DNA from: Solibacillus sp. FSL H8-0523
GTDB taxonomy: Bacteria; Bacillota; Bacilli; Bacillales_A; Planococcaceae
NCBI RefSeq assembly: GCF_038051985.1
Contig: NZ_CP150291.1
Location: 2,294,001-2,358,000 of the forward strand
DNA: 64,000 nucleotides
Direction: 5' to 3'
Under the pieces are notes generated by a model. That model was given only the letters and a program-made list of their open reading frames with translations, was not told where the DNA came from and did no database searches. How positions within the stretch are numbered: position 1 is the stretch's first letter; each line of letters begins with the position of its first letter. The translations under genes and the position numbers were made by a program. Below are positions 45,110 through 52,930 of the stretch, piece by piece.

Positions 45110-45907
45110 TTAGGCGTCACCGTTTTTTTGGATTACCCCATAATGAAATTTTGCACTTAAACGCACGTCACGCATAAAGCCGTAGCGTTCAAACCACTCC
45201 GACTCGTAATGCGCCTTTAACACGACACGCTTTCTCGCCACGCGCTTTGCCTCGGCTACCCAGTCATCACTTAACGCAATATGGCTGCCCGCATGACGCA
45301 GCGCCTCGAAATTCGTGGATTCTTCGATGATTTGCTCAAACATCGGGTCCATGTACACCACATCAAAGCTATTATCCAGCTGTTGCTGTAAGTATGTAAG
45401 CGCATCTGCGTGAATCACTTCGATGTGACGCATACAAGCCGTTAACGGAAGCTCGGTCGTATCATACGTCTTCATCCCATTTTTCACGATGAACGCCACG
45501 TTTTGATCCGCTTCAAGGCCCGTCACTTTGCCCGCTTCGCCTACTGTAAAGGCCGCAAGCAAGCTATCGGAACCAATGCCGAGCGTACAATCTAAAAACG
45601 AATCCCCCTGCTTTAAGTTACATGCAGTCAAAAGCGGCTCCTGTTCCCCGCGCGCCACACGCTTTAAGCGAAACGCTGCTGAATTCGGATGAAAAAAGAA
45701 AGGCGCCTCAGCACCTTTCGCATAATATTCATAACGATTTTTACCAGCTACGATGACGTTCGCATCATAAATTTCCGATAATTTCTTAACTGAACGCTTT
45801 TGACGCGGAATGATTGTTGCACCGAGTTCGCTACTCGCAAACTCAGCAAGCTTCAAAGATTCCTCATCAGGTCGCCCAGCTGTTGTGACAATCGTTACTC
45901 GGCACAT
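45110..45907 (-). CDS. SAM-dependent methyltransferase, YpiP-like
   Basis: The 265-residue protein has an N-terminal 80-residue unit, and then a class I methyltransferase fold with the SAM motif FLDCTLGIGSDSLLAAF near residue 107 and the acceptor-side motif VVYMDPMFE near 188. This is the layout of YpiP and resembles the rRNA guanine methyltransferase RsmJ (which has MDPMFP-like motif). The target is probably 16S rRNA or another RNA, not proved. Its start overlaps the bacilliredoxin gene by 13 bp. Confidence 0.83.
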   Translation of the reverse strand: MCRVTIVTTAGRPDEESLKLAEFASSELGATIIPRQKRSVKKLSEIYDANVIVAGKNRYEYYAKGAEAPFFFHPNSAAFRLKRVARGEQEPLLTACNLKQGDSFLDCTLGIGSDSLLAAFTVGEAGKVTGLEADQNVAFIVKNGMKTYDTTELPLTACMRHIEVIHADALTYLQQQLDNSFDVVYMDPMFEQIIEESTNFEALRHAGSHIALSDDWVAEAKRVARKRVVLKAHYESEWFERYGFMRDVRLSAKFHYGVIQKNGDA

Positions 45908-46326
45908 ACTTGCTTTAGTACGCCTTCTAAATGGTCACGAATTTGCTCCATTGGGAAGCCTTCGATTTGTTCACGTGGAATGAAGTACGCTAATTGACCG
46001 TCTTTTAAAATGGCCATTGATGGCGAGCTTGGTGGCACTTCATCAAAATAACCGCGCATTGCCATTGTTGCTTCTGGATCTTGACCCGCAAAGACCGTTA
46101 CTAAATTGTCCGGCTTCACCTCTGCCACCGCTTCACGCGCTGCTGGACGTGCTAAACCTGCCGCACACCCACATACTGAGTTGATGACAACTAAAGAAGT
46201 CCCTTTTGTTTCCGCCATAAATTCATGAACGCTATCTGCTGTTGTTAATTGTGTAAATCCTGCACTTTCAAGCTCCGTACGCATTGGCTGCGTCACTTGG
46301 CGCATGTATTCATCGTAAGCATTCAT
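45895..46326 (-). CDS. Bacilliredoxin BrxA/BrxB (YphP/YqiW)
   Basis: The 143-residue protein is a thioredoxin-fold DUF1094 protein with the CGC motif (C52, C54 in VINSVCGCAAG), which removes bacillithiol from proteins after oxidative stress. The start at 46326 (MNAYDEYMRQ) follows AGAGGT; six extra upstream codons are not used. The length matches BrxA (144). It overlaps the methyltransferase gene by 13 bp, so the two are co-transcribed. BrxA or BrxB cannot be decided. Confidence 0.93.
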   Translation of the reverse strand: MNAYDEYMRQVTQPMRTELESAGFTQLTTADSVHEFMAETKGTSLVVINSVCGCAAGLARPAAREAVAEVKPDNLVTVFAGQDPEATMAMRGYFDEVPPSSPSMAILKDGQLAYFIPREQIEGFPMEQIRDHLEGVLKQVCAE

Positions 46327-46486
46327 ATTATCTACCTCTTTCATATCTATTCACAAACGTAATTATATCAGTGTTTTTCACTGTTGTATAATGTTTGAAC
46401 TTCAAAAATATTCATGCTTATTCAGAATTTTGGTTGCTTTTATGTTGCTTTGGTTGCTTTTTCGTTGTCTTATTTAATATCAATTT

Positions 46487-46526
46487 AAAACAAACCTAAC
46501 GAATAAAATTCCGTTAGGTTTGTTTT
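46487..46526 (-). terminator. Terminator of surface protein gene
   Basis: AAAACAAACCTAACG and CGTTAGGTTTGTTTT form a perfect 15-bp stem with T-runs in both directions. Confidence 0.85.
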
Positions 46527-46591
46527 AACTTTTTATTCTTCTATTTTTCAATTAACGAATGTACATCATCTTTAATCTAATGTATATTTCA

Positions 46592-47329
46592 TCATTCACA
46601 AGCCCAACCATCACCATCTCTGTCGAACTTCTTTTCGTAAGCTGGATGGCTTGATGAAATACCTGATGGATAAACTTTTTTCAACTCAGAACAATTCTTA
46701 AATCCAGTTTGTACTGGCTCTGGTGTTGGAGTCGGCTCTGGTGTTGAAGTCGGCTCTGGTGTTGGAGTCGGTTCTGGTGTTGGAGTCGGCTCTGGTGTTG
46801 GAGTCGGCTCTGGTGTTGGAATCGGCTCTGGTGTTGGAGTCGGCTCTGGTGTTGGAGTCGGCTCTGGTGTTGGAGTCGGCTCTGGTGTTGGAGTTTCATT
46901 TGAAGTGATCTTAATTGTTTTAGTAATTTGATTCCATTCAACACCGGCCCCTAATGCTTCACTAATAAAACGTAGTGGTACTAAGGTGCTGCCGCTTACA
47001 ACTTGTGCTGGCACTGAAATACTAACATTTTTACCGTTAACTTTTGTTGTAGTAGAACCTATCTTCAACCATACCGTTGTATCACCTTTTTTAGCGTCGA
47101 TAGTTTTTGCTGATTCATTCCAACTAACTGACGCTCCTAACGCTTCAAAAATCCCACGTAAGGGTACTAATGTAGATCCACCTTTGATAATAGCTTTATC
47201 GCTATACGATTGTTTATTTCCATTAACTTGAATAGAAATATTATTTGAAGCACTAGTACTATCAACGTTACTAAATGAAACCGTCGATAAGACTAGTAGC
47301 GCCATAATAAATATTTTTAATTTTTTCAC
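46592..47329 (-). CDS. Surface protein: CuAO-N domains, (PEPTPT)n, Excalibur
   Basis: The 245-residue protein has a signal peptide (about 1-25), and then a tandem pair of copper-amine-oxidase N-terminal-like (stalk) units (GGSTLVPLRGIFEALGASVS and GSTLVPLRFISEALGAGVEW). A long proline-threonine-glutamate linker follows (residues about 145-205), and the protein ends in an Excalibur calcium-binding domain (NCSELKKVYPSGI...DRDGDGWACE). Stalk units are found in wall-associated proteins of Bacillales, and Excalibur binds Ca2+. It is probably exported and wall-associated; the function is unknown. It has its own terminator. Confidence 0.85.
   Translation of the reverse strand: MKKLKIFIMALLVLSTVSFSNVDSTSASNNISIQVNGNKQSYSDKAIIKGGSTLVPLRGIFEALGASVSWNESAKTIDAKKGDTTVWLKIGSTTTKVNGKNVSISVPAQVVSGSTLVPLRFISEALGAGVEWNQITKTIKITSNETPTPEPTPTPEPTPTPEPTPTPEPIPTPEPTPTPEPTPTPEPTPTPEPTSTPEPTPTPEPVQTGFKNCSELKKVYPSGISSSHPAYEKKFDRDGDGWACE
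46716..46895. repeat. 18-bp tandem repeat, ten units
   Basis: GGCTCTGGTGTTGGAGTC repeats ten times with few changes (46716-46895). Each unit encodes six residues (TPTPEP) of the linker in the gene above, so copy changes stay in frame. Confidence 0.9.
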
Positions 47330-47410
47330 AATTTACCTCCCAATATTTTACTTACCATCCTATTATGTTATAAAAAACGCTGCACATCAATAATAAGAAT
47401 GTTGCATTCA

Positions 47411-47452
47411 ATAAAATAAAAATAGCCCTCCACAGATAAATTGTGGAAGGCT
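47411..47452 (-). terminator. Terminator of 47483-47698
   Basis: AGCCCTCCACA and TGTGGAAGGCT pair with one G-U, with a U-rich tract (complement of AATAAAAATA). Confidence 0.75.
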
Positions 47453-47482
47453 TTACTTATGACTATTCATGATGTTTACTCC

Positions 47483-47698
47483 TTATTGTCTATTCGTCTC
47501 GTCATAACTCACTTCAAGGACTTCCGCTTTGGGCCTTGATTTAAGTATTTCAATAGCATCAATACCCATTTCGTGAAGCTTAGCCAATTGCATTTCCGTC
47601 GTTACTTTTGCGTTAATATCATCAAAAACAATACATGTTACATCGGTTTTTCTTCTGCCATTTTTATTATGTAAAAACCGCACCACCATAACCAACAT
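47483..47698 (-). CDS. Small protein of unknown function
   Basis: The 71-residue protein (start MLVMVVRFLHNKNGRRKTDV) is small and soluble, with an alpha/beta pattern (KLHEMGIDAIEILKSR). ATG 47698 follows AGGGAGG at eight bases and is preferred to a GTG three codons upstream. No family recognised. Its place just left of the prophage leaves open whether it is host or phage. Confidence 0.6.
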   Translation of the reverse strand: MLVMVVRFLHNKNGRRKTDVTCIVFDDINAKVTTEMQLAKLHEMGIDAIEILKSRPKAEVLEVSYDETNRQ

Positions 47699-47781
47699 AA
47701 TTTCCACCTCCCTTTCAACTAAATTACAATAAACTAGAAATAAAGTAAATGAAATATGCGAAACTGTCGATTTCGAGTTTT

Positions 47782-48147
47782 TTACTGTTCAGGCTTGCGG
47801 TACTCCATGCCTAGTAATCGCTTAGTTTCTTCCATTACCCCATTGCGGATGGCGATGTTTGAGTAGCGACGAACTTCTGAATGGCCACGGAACAAAATGG
47901 TGTATTCAGTTACTAAATCATCGGCTCCTGTTTTTTCGACCTTACACCCGGCTTTGTATAAAAGGTCGCGGTTGGCTTTCATCTCCTCGAAAACCCGCTT
48001 ACTTTGTAGGTCATACCATTGCTCAAATACTGGCGCCATTTTAAGCTGACCGATGTACTGGCGGTCACGTTCAAGCGTCTTTAATGTCATATCCAAAATG
48101 ATGTAATTGTGTATTGGTGTTGCTAGTTTCATTAAATCCGTAAGCAT
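47782..48147 (-). CDS. Hypothetical protein, possibly phage-linked
   Basis: The 121-residue protein is mostly helical and rich in charged residues (TLERDRQYIGQLKMAPVFEQ, RGHSEVRRYSNIAIRNGVM). It has the look of uncharacterised proteins found beside Gram-positive phage lysis genes, but I cannot name a family. AAGGATGG precedes the ATG. It lies next to the amidase, so it may be the last gene of the prophage. Confidence 0.6.
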   Translation of the reverse strand: MLTDLMKLATPIHNYIILDMTLKTLERDRQYIGQLKMAPVFEQWYDLQSKRVFEEMKANRDLLYKAGCKVEKTGADDLVTEYTILFRGHSEVRRYSNIAIRNGVMEETKRLLGMEYRKPEQ

Positions 48148-48201
48148 TCAAAACCATCCTTTTTAGATTTAATTATAGAACAAACGTTCTTATTTTACTA
48201 C

Positions 48202-48236
48202 AAAAAAAGCCCAGCACCAATGCGATACCAGGCTTT
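48202..48236 (-). terminator. Terminator after the amidase
   Basis: AAAGCC(CAG) and GGCTTT pair around a 17-base interior, followed by seven U on the minus transcript. It ends the lysis unit. Confidence 0.65.
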
Positions 48237-48239
48237 GAA

Positions 48240-49025
48240 TTATTTTGCAGTAGCTAAACGCTGATTAACAATCACTTTAAGGCCATCGTAATCACCGTTT
48301 GTCATTTCGCCCCTATCGAACTTATCAACCCATGATTTATCAATAAGACCTTTACCTACGAATTGTACCAGCTCGTCGCGAACGGCTGATTTTGTTGCTG
48401 AAGAACTGAATTGCATAATGTTTGCATCTCCTTTTTCCACTGAATTTTTTTTGCCTGAGACTCCGATTTGATGTGCTGCATTTGCTCGAGCGCGATACTT
48501 TGCAAATGTACCATCACGGCGCAAAATCAGCTCTGGACAATACTTACTGCTCCAATCTTGGTGCGGTCGTACGTTTTTAGCTGACAAATTGTAATATCGC
48601 ATCAAATGGACCGTAAGAGCGATTGCGTTTTCTTCTGCCTGATCATAACTTTTTTGGTCACTGTGCATACAAATTTCAAGGCCGATTGATTTGCTGTTGC
48701 CAGACCCTTTTGCACCATCACCACAATGCCACGCCGTCTCATTGAACGGAATATGAATGTAAATGTATTCTTCGTCAATCGCAACGTGCCACGATACGTG
48801 TGAGGTTTCGCGTACGGGCTTACCAGCTAAGCTGTGTATTAGATTGTTGTGAGCTTTTGCATTAGCGCCTTTACCACGGTTGCCCGTGTTGTGAATCGTC
48901 ACATACTGCGGTTTCATGGATGTGCATGGTCGAATTTCTGGGTTACCTTTTTTGATGATGTCGATAACGACTGTTGCTTTCCCGATTTTATCACCTGTTT
49001 TAAGTCCAGCTACTGCGTAGGTCAT
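48240..49025 (-). CDS. Phage N-acetylmuramoyl-L-alanine amidase (endolysin)
   Basis: The 261-residue enzyme has an Amidase_2 domain (about 35-170) with zinc ligands in YVTIHNTGN, SWHVAIDEE and VRPHQDWSSKYCPE. It cuts the bond between muramic acid and the stem peptide, as XlyA and CwlH do. The C-terminal 60 residues (SAVRDELVQFVGKGLIDKSW) form a separate small domain that likely binds the wall. Its start overlaps the holin gene by 4 bp, the classic lysis arrangement. Confidence 0.93.
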   Translation of the reverse strand: MTYAVAGLKTGDKIGKATVVIDIIKKGNPEIRPCTSMKPQYVTIHNTGNRGKGANAKAHNNLIHSLAGKPVRETSHVSWHVAIDEEYIYIHIPFNETAWHCGDGAKGSGNSKSIGLEICMHSDQKSYDQAEENAIALTVHLMRYYNLSAKNVRPHQDWSSKYCPELILRRDGTFAKYRARANAAHQIGVSGKKNSVEKGDANIMQFSSSATKSAVRDELVQFVGKGLIDKSWVDKFDRGEMTNGDYDGLKVIVNQRLATAK

Positions 49026-49294
49026 TTTAACTCACCTTCCTTTTTCCCGACAGCTTTAAGTGCATCAAATGTGCCACTAGCTGCAAGTCCAGCAATTAAA
49101 CCACCCACGATCATGTAATAAAGCTCATAAGTGCTAAGCGGCCAAACAATTAGGGCAATTAAAATACCGATCACAATAGATGTAATCGGTAAGAAACGTG
49201 CCGGAATTTTAAATGTTTTTTTGACTACCTCAACTACTGCCGTGACAATTGCTACCAGTGTAATTGCTACTAAAATTAATCCTGTTAAATCCAT
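49022..49294 (-). CDS. Phage holin
   Basis: The 90-residue protein has an N-terminal hydrophobic helix, a basic stretch (KKTFKIPARFLP), and two more hydrophobic segments, with charged ends. It resembles the holins of the Listeria phage A118 type. It overlaps the amidase gene by 4 bp and would open the membrane at the end of the lytic cycle. Confidence 0.85.
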   Translation of the reverse strand: MDLTGLILVAITLVAIVTAVVEVVKKTFKIPARFLPITSIVIGILIALIVWPLSTYELYYMIVGGLIAGLAASGTFDALKAVGKKEGELK

Positions 49295-49296
49295 GC

Positions 49297-49653
49297 TTAT
49301 GCACTCTCCTTGTTCACTGTTTTTTCAAGCATTTCTAAACGGTTATTCGTTTCTGTTTTTAATTCGTGTAAATTATTTTGCACCCCTGTAATTGCTACAA
49401 TCATTTCTTTTTGTGTATCGACCAAACTGCTTGTTGCCTCGATTGATTTATCTAGCTGAAAATTCAACTTTTCTTCGCGCTTTGCTGATTCCTCTCGATG
49501 CGTAGTGTCTAGCTTTACCAACCATTTTAATGTGTAGCCACCGATGCCGATTAATGCAACCAGTAATACGCCGACTAAATATGCCCACGGATTACTACTG
49601 GTTGCCATTTGCTCAGGTATCTTTGTACCGATTAATGATGCCATATAAAACAT
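49297..49653 (-). CDS. Phage lysis-associated membrane protein with coiled coil (BhlA/XhlA-like)
   Basis: The 118-residue protein has one N-terminal membrane helix (about 22-45; WAYLVGVLLVALIGIGGYTL) and a C-terminal coiled coil (EESAKREEKLNFQLDKSIEA). BhlA, UviB and XhlA-type proteins have this form and help holins. GGAGGG precedes the ATG at eight bases. It sits two bases upstream of the holin gene. Confidence 0.7.
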   Translation of the reverse strand: MFYMASLIGTKIPEQMATSSNPWAYLVGVLLVALIGIGGYTLKWLVKLDTTHREESAKREEKLNFQLDKSIEATSSLVDTQKEMIVAITGVQNNLHELKTETNNRLEMLEKTVNKESA

Positions 49654-49751
49654 TGCCCTAACCCTCCTGCTTCTATAAAATCATGTGCTGTGAGACGAAT
49701 CGAAAAACCGTTTTACGGGTAGTTGTCCATGTCGAATCGTTTTAGCGCATG

Positions 49752-49780
49752 TAAAAAAACACTCTCAAGCGAGAGTGTTT
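49752..49780 (-). terminator. Terminator of 49779-50156
   Basis: AACACTCTC and GAGAGTGTT pair around AAGC, with a run of U on the minus transcript; the stop codon of the gene is inside the stem. Confidence 0.8.
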
Positions 49781-50156
49781 ACTTCGAATTATTTATTTCT
49801 TCTTTTTCGAATGCATTCAATGCTAAAAATTTAGAAATATTCACACTTATGATTAGTAAAACTATTGAAATAAATACAATCAAAAATGCATGATCTTTTG
49901 GAGATAAGTAATCGAAATATTCCCCCAAAAACAATGGTAAAGTGTAGCCCAAAATTATAAAAGAAAAACCAAACCGATATGCATAAGTTGTATATAATTC
50001 GAGATAGCTTGCATAGTTCACTGCCGTTTCTCTTGTTGGGGTATCGAATGAACCTCCATCAATTACTGCGTCAGAAATGGACTGTTTCCTACTTCTTAAA
50101 GCTATTTCATACCCTAACATTAATGCTCCTGATAGTTGAAAAATTGTTCCTATCAT
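49779..50156 (-). CDS. Prophage membrane protein of unknown function
   Basis: The 125-residue protein has an N-terminal hydrophobic segment (1-20) and two C-terminal ones (about 60-80, 89-110). GAGGTG precedes the ATG. It is not part of the conserved Xkd cluster and has its own terminator, so it is an accessory gene, perhaps expressed in the lysogen. No family known. Confidence 0.6.
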   Translation of the reverse strand: MIGTIFQLSGALMLGYEIALRSRKQSISDAVIDGGSFDTPTRETAVNYASYLELYTTYAYRFGFSFIILGYTLPLFLGEYFDYLSPKDHAFLIVFISIVLLIISVNISKFLALNAFEKEEINNSK

Positions 50157-50223
50157 ATTATCACCTCAACAATAATATTACGCATTGAGGTGATGCTATT
50201 TACATGATAAATTTTTGATACAA

Positions 50224-50490
50224 TTAATGATTTAGTTGCCTTGTATAAACCTGGCTATCAATACTCTTGATTGTTGCGTCGATTATATAGCGGTCGATTT
50301 GTATGCTTGAACATTGAAATTCAATTCCGTTTATTTCGATGGTGCATATTTCGTCCGATAAATTGATAGCTTCATTCAATAAAGCCGTTAGTTGTAATTT
50401 GCCCTTTTCAAAGTCAAATTTACAACTACCACAAATGATATATTCATGGTTCGCATTAAATGAAGTTAGCAGGATTTTTTCAAATTTCAT
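50224..50490 (-). CDS. Small prophage accessory protein
   Basis: The 88-residue protein is soluble, with two cysteines near the N-terminus (YIICGSCKFDFEKGKLQ) and two more later (DEICTIEINGIEFQCSSIQI). It is strand-rich. Start at ATG 50490, with GGAGTGAT upstream; the longer frame is not needed. No family recognised. The AT-rich stretch upstream (50491-50730) has an inverted repeat at 50532/50591 and no gene. Confidence 0.55.
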   Translation of the reverse strand: MKFEKILLTSFNANHEYIICGSCKFDFEKGKLQLTALLNEAINLSDEICTIEINGIEFQCSSIQIDRYIIDATIKSIDSQVYTRQLNH

Positions 50491-50531
50491 CTTGCTGATC
50501 ACTCCGTATTTGGTTAATCAGCTTAGCGCTA

Positions 50532-50601
50532 AACTGTTAAATTTAGTATAAATCTTTTCTAACGAACATTTCTACTAACTATATATCGACATTTAACAGT
50601 T
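50532..50601. repeat. Inverted repeat AACTGTTAAAT / ATTTAACAGTT
   Basis: Perfect 11-bp arms at 50532-50542 and 50591-50601. A 10-bp palindrome TTAGCGCTAA adjoins the left arm. They lie upstream of the 50224-50490 gene and could be an operator pair. Confidence 0.45.
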
Positions 50602-50730
50602 CACTGATTTCTCAACAGAACACTGATATTTTAAGGCTTTTTTTCGATTGGAATCTTGATTTACCAACGATTATTAAGGTAATAATTTTTTGACATTAAA
50701 TTTCAAAAAAGTTGAATTTCTTTATAGATC

Positions 50731-50762
50731 AAAATAAAAAGCACGCTCGCATGAGAGTGCTT
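50731..50762 (-). terminator. Terminator of small membrane gene
   Basis: AAGCACGCTC and GAGAGTGCTT pair with one G-U, followed by a U-rich tract on the minus transcript. Confidence 0.8.
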
Positions 50763-50773
50763 CAATTTAAATA

Positions 50774-50932
50774 TTATAATTTTCCATAATGCCTTAAAAA
50801 TTTTGTTAAAGATGAACCTATTAATACTCCGTTTAAACATAAATATAGAGTTGATATTACATCGTGTGATAATATCCCTAAAAAATATGAAACGACTCCC
50901 ACAGCTATTTGTGACAAGCCTAAATACATCAT
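50774..50932 (-). CDS. 52-residue membrane protein, prophage accessory
   Basis: A frame of 52 codons starts at ATG 50932 (a second ATG follows) behind AAAAGGATAAT. The product is hydrophobic (LGLSQIAVGVVSYFLGILS, then VLIGSSLTKFLRHYGKL) with two likely membrane helices. Its terminator lies 12 bp past the stop. No family recognised; found by reading the gap between the fibre gene and the accessory genes. Confidence 0.55.
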   Translation of the reverse strand: MMYLGLSQIAVGVVSYFLGILSHDVISTLYLCLNGVLIGSSLTKFLRHYGKL

Positions 50933-51005
50933 ATTATCCTTTTGAATGCCGAATTTAATAATTAAATAAAATCATGGAACTGTTGCCATAAAAAATAACG
51001 CTAGC

Positions 51006-51107
51006 TTATGCTGCGTTTTCAATTTCTGATTTATATGGTTCTGGCACATCGTCAATAGTGATGCGACCCATTTTAATTAAGAATAAATATCCTTTAAGTT
51101 TGGCTTG
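51006..51107 (-). CDS. CD1375-like small phage protein, no canonical start
   Basis: A frame just downstream of the tail fibre gene reads AKLKGYLFLIKMGRITIDD and then VPEPYKSEIENAA. Phages often have a protein of 30-50 residues of this kind (LIKxGxxTIEDVPxxLK) between the last fibre and the lysis genes. Here the usual ATG position before AKL is CAA; an internal ATG (KMGR) would give only 21 residues. AAGGGGAG lies upstream. It is either inactivated or uses an unusual start. Confidence 0.45.
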   Translation of the reverse strand, partial: QAKLKGYLFLIKMGRITIDDVPEPYKSEIENAA

Positions 51108-51133
51108 ATCAGCTCCCCTTATTCAGTTCTTAA

Positions 51134-52306
51134 TTAAGATGGGTATGTGACTACTGCCCAGTTTACAACACTATTACCATTCGTAGATTTTCTTTCCAAA
51201 ACTACAGTTGTAGAATTAGACAATCTACCGTTAATAATTTGAGCAAAACCGTCATTAGCAGATGTTGTATAGTTTAAAAAAACTTCACTTTTTGCAGTGT
51301 TTACACTGTTTATAGTTGAAGGTAGTGCAGTTTCTGTCGGGCGTAATATTGTAATACCTTTTTGTACAGTTACATCATCTTCGTATTCAATAATCTTCCA
51401 GTGAACCATCATTGGCTCAGTACCACTTCCACTTCTGATAAACCTAACGCTTTTACCAACGTCATCTATAAAACGAGCAGTCATATAATAGTTTGTAGGA
51501 TTCGAAGTAGAAGTACCTAGTGAGTTTACAAAAGCGAATGATTTACTGGCATTTACTGGGGTTATAGTTAAATCATATGAAGTTTGACCACCAGGCAATG
51601 ACACACTGCCAGTTTGAATACTTTTTACACCACCACCACCTCCTTCACCCTGTAAGATAAAATTTGTACCGTCATAACAAACAGTATAAACGCCACTCGC
51701 CTTTAAATTTCCAGCTGATAATGCCACTCCACCATTTTTAACGATTGGTTTAGCGCCTAATCCGTTAACGTTTAATGTTACCGCTCCTGTATTAGCTGTG
51801 GTGTTTTTAAAGCGCAAAGCAAAACCTGCTACCAATTTAGATGGTGCAGGCGTTAAAGTGACTACTAATGCGTTTGTACCTGTCGCTGTGCCGTATCTGT
51901 TGTGTGCTATATCGTCGTTTGAATGTTGGTCAGTATACTTTTTCGCATTTGATTCAGCTGTATTAGCTTTCGTCTGCGCTCCTGTAGTCGTCTCCTTCGC
52001 ATTCCAACTTGTTTTTTCCAAATCAGTCACAAATCGATTACTCGCGTCTTGAGTAATTATAGAAGCAGGGTGATTAGCAGGATGCGTATAGTTGTTTGCG
52101 CTTGTAGCAATACCTGCAAGCTTGGTTTTTTCTGCTGCCGTATAGTCATTTGTTGATAATTGCTTTCCCGTTACCTTATCTACTTTACCGTCATTTAATT
52201 TTTTTAATTGTGTATCAATGATATCTGTGTTTTCATTAAAATCTGTAATGTTAACAACATCTGTACCATCAGGCTTTTTTAAATTATAGTTACTTGTTAA
52301 TTGCAT
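51134..52306 (-). CDS. Phage tail fibre/collar protein
   Basis: The 390-residue protein starts with a short tail-attachment segment (MQLTSNYNLKKPDGTDVVNI) and contains the module KQLSTNDYTAAEKTKLAGI...HPANHPA...RFVTDLEKTSWN, shared with the larger fibre upstream. A glycine-rich stretch (LQGEGGGGGV near residue 220) separates it from a C-terminal strand-rich receptor-binding part. It follows the DUF2313 gene with 3 bp between. Confidence 0.83.
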   Translation of the reverse strand: MQLTSNYNLKKPDGTDVVNITDFNENTDIIDTQLKKLNDGKVDKVTGKQLSTNDYTAAEKTKLAGIATSANNYTHPANHPASIITQDASNRFVTDLEKTSWNAKETTTGAQTKANTAESNAKKYTDQHSNDDIAHNRYGTATGTNALVVTLTPAPSKLVAGFALRFKNTTANTGAVTLNVNGLGAKPIVKNGGVALSAGNLKASGVYTVCYDGTNFILQGEGGGGGVKSIQTGSVSLPGGQTSYDLTITPVNASKSFAFVNSLGTSTSNPTNYYMTARFIDDVGKSVRFIRSGSGTEPMMVHWKIIEYEDDVTVQKGITILRPTETALPSTINSVNTAKSEVFLNYTTSANDGFAQIINGRLSNSTTVVLERKSTNGNSVVNWAVVTYPS

Positions 52307-52309
52307 TTA

Positions 52310-52927
52310 TTAAGCGCCTCCTTTATAGCTTTTAATGTCATTCCACGTATAATTCCTTGCATCATCCCATGTCAATTGCTTTAACATATCCCACGTTGTA
52401 TACGTGTATTCAAATTCATACTGTAAATGAGCTGGCTTGATATTATCAATCTCCTCAATCAATCCAGCTAAATTTGGAGGGATGCCTAATACGCCTACAA
52501 ACCTCACAACAAAGCGAGATTCAGCAGGATATTCAATGACTTCCACATCACCGCCCGAAAATGCTTTAGCTGTATTTATAATAAGCTGTTTTGTAACCGT
52601 CCCTCGCCCACGCAATCGAGCCTTAACAATTTCTCGGCGAAAATGCTCAGGCTTAGAAATATCAGTGACAATACCCAGTTCTTTTTCCCAAAGAGCTAAC
52701 CCCCAAGTAGCGGTTTCAATAAACATTTGATCGATAGTACTTGCAACACTGTATTTTGCATTCCCTATTTCTGGGGCAATTGTATCCTGTATGGCTTTAA
52801 TCTCTAAAATCTCTTGATAAATAGGTGGAAGATACTTTAATAAATCTGGAATAAAAGGTGTTATGACTTCATCAGTAATTGGGTTATTGCTATAAGCGAA
52901 CGTACCGTATACATTAGATCCGTACAA
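52310..52927 (-). CDS. Baseplate/tail protein, DUF2313 (YmfQ/XkdU-like)
   Basis: The 205-residue protein has the core LLKYLPPIYQEILEIKAIQD and WEKELGIVTDISKPEHFRRE, typical of DUF2313 (gp48-like) proteins of Mu- and PBSX-like baseplates, where it links the baseplate wedge to the fibres. The C-terminus carries two tryptophan repeats (TWDMLKQLTWDDARNYTWND) like those of the neighbouring fibre. Lies between the two fibre genes. Confidence 0.83.
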   Translation of the reverse strand: MYGSNVYGTFAYSNNPITDEVITPFIPDLLKYLPPIYQEILEIKAIQDTIAPEIGNAKYSVASTIDQMFIETATWGLALWEKELGIVTDISKPEHFRREIVKARLRGRGTVTKQLIINTAKAFSGGDVEVIEYPAESRFVVRFVGVLGIPPNLAGLIEEIDNIKPAHLQYEFEYTYTTWDMLKQLTWDDARNYTWNDIKSYKGGA

Positions 52928-52930
52928 TGG

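Noticed and set aside
46716-46895. Possible CRISPR array
   Set aside because: The 18-bp units are head-to-tail without spacers and lie within a gene; no cas genes seen.
46681-46944. Repetitive open frames (HQSRLQ and VLESAL patterns) over the 18-bp repeats
   Set aside because: They are alternate-frame and antisense readings of the TPTPEP repeat of the surface protein.
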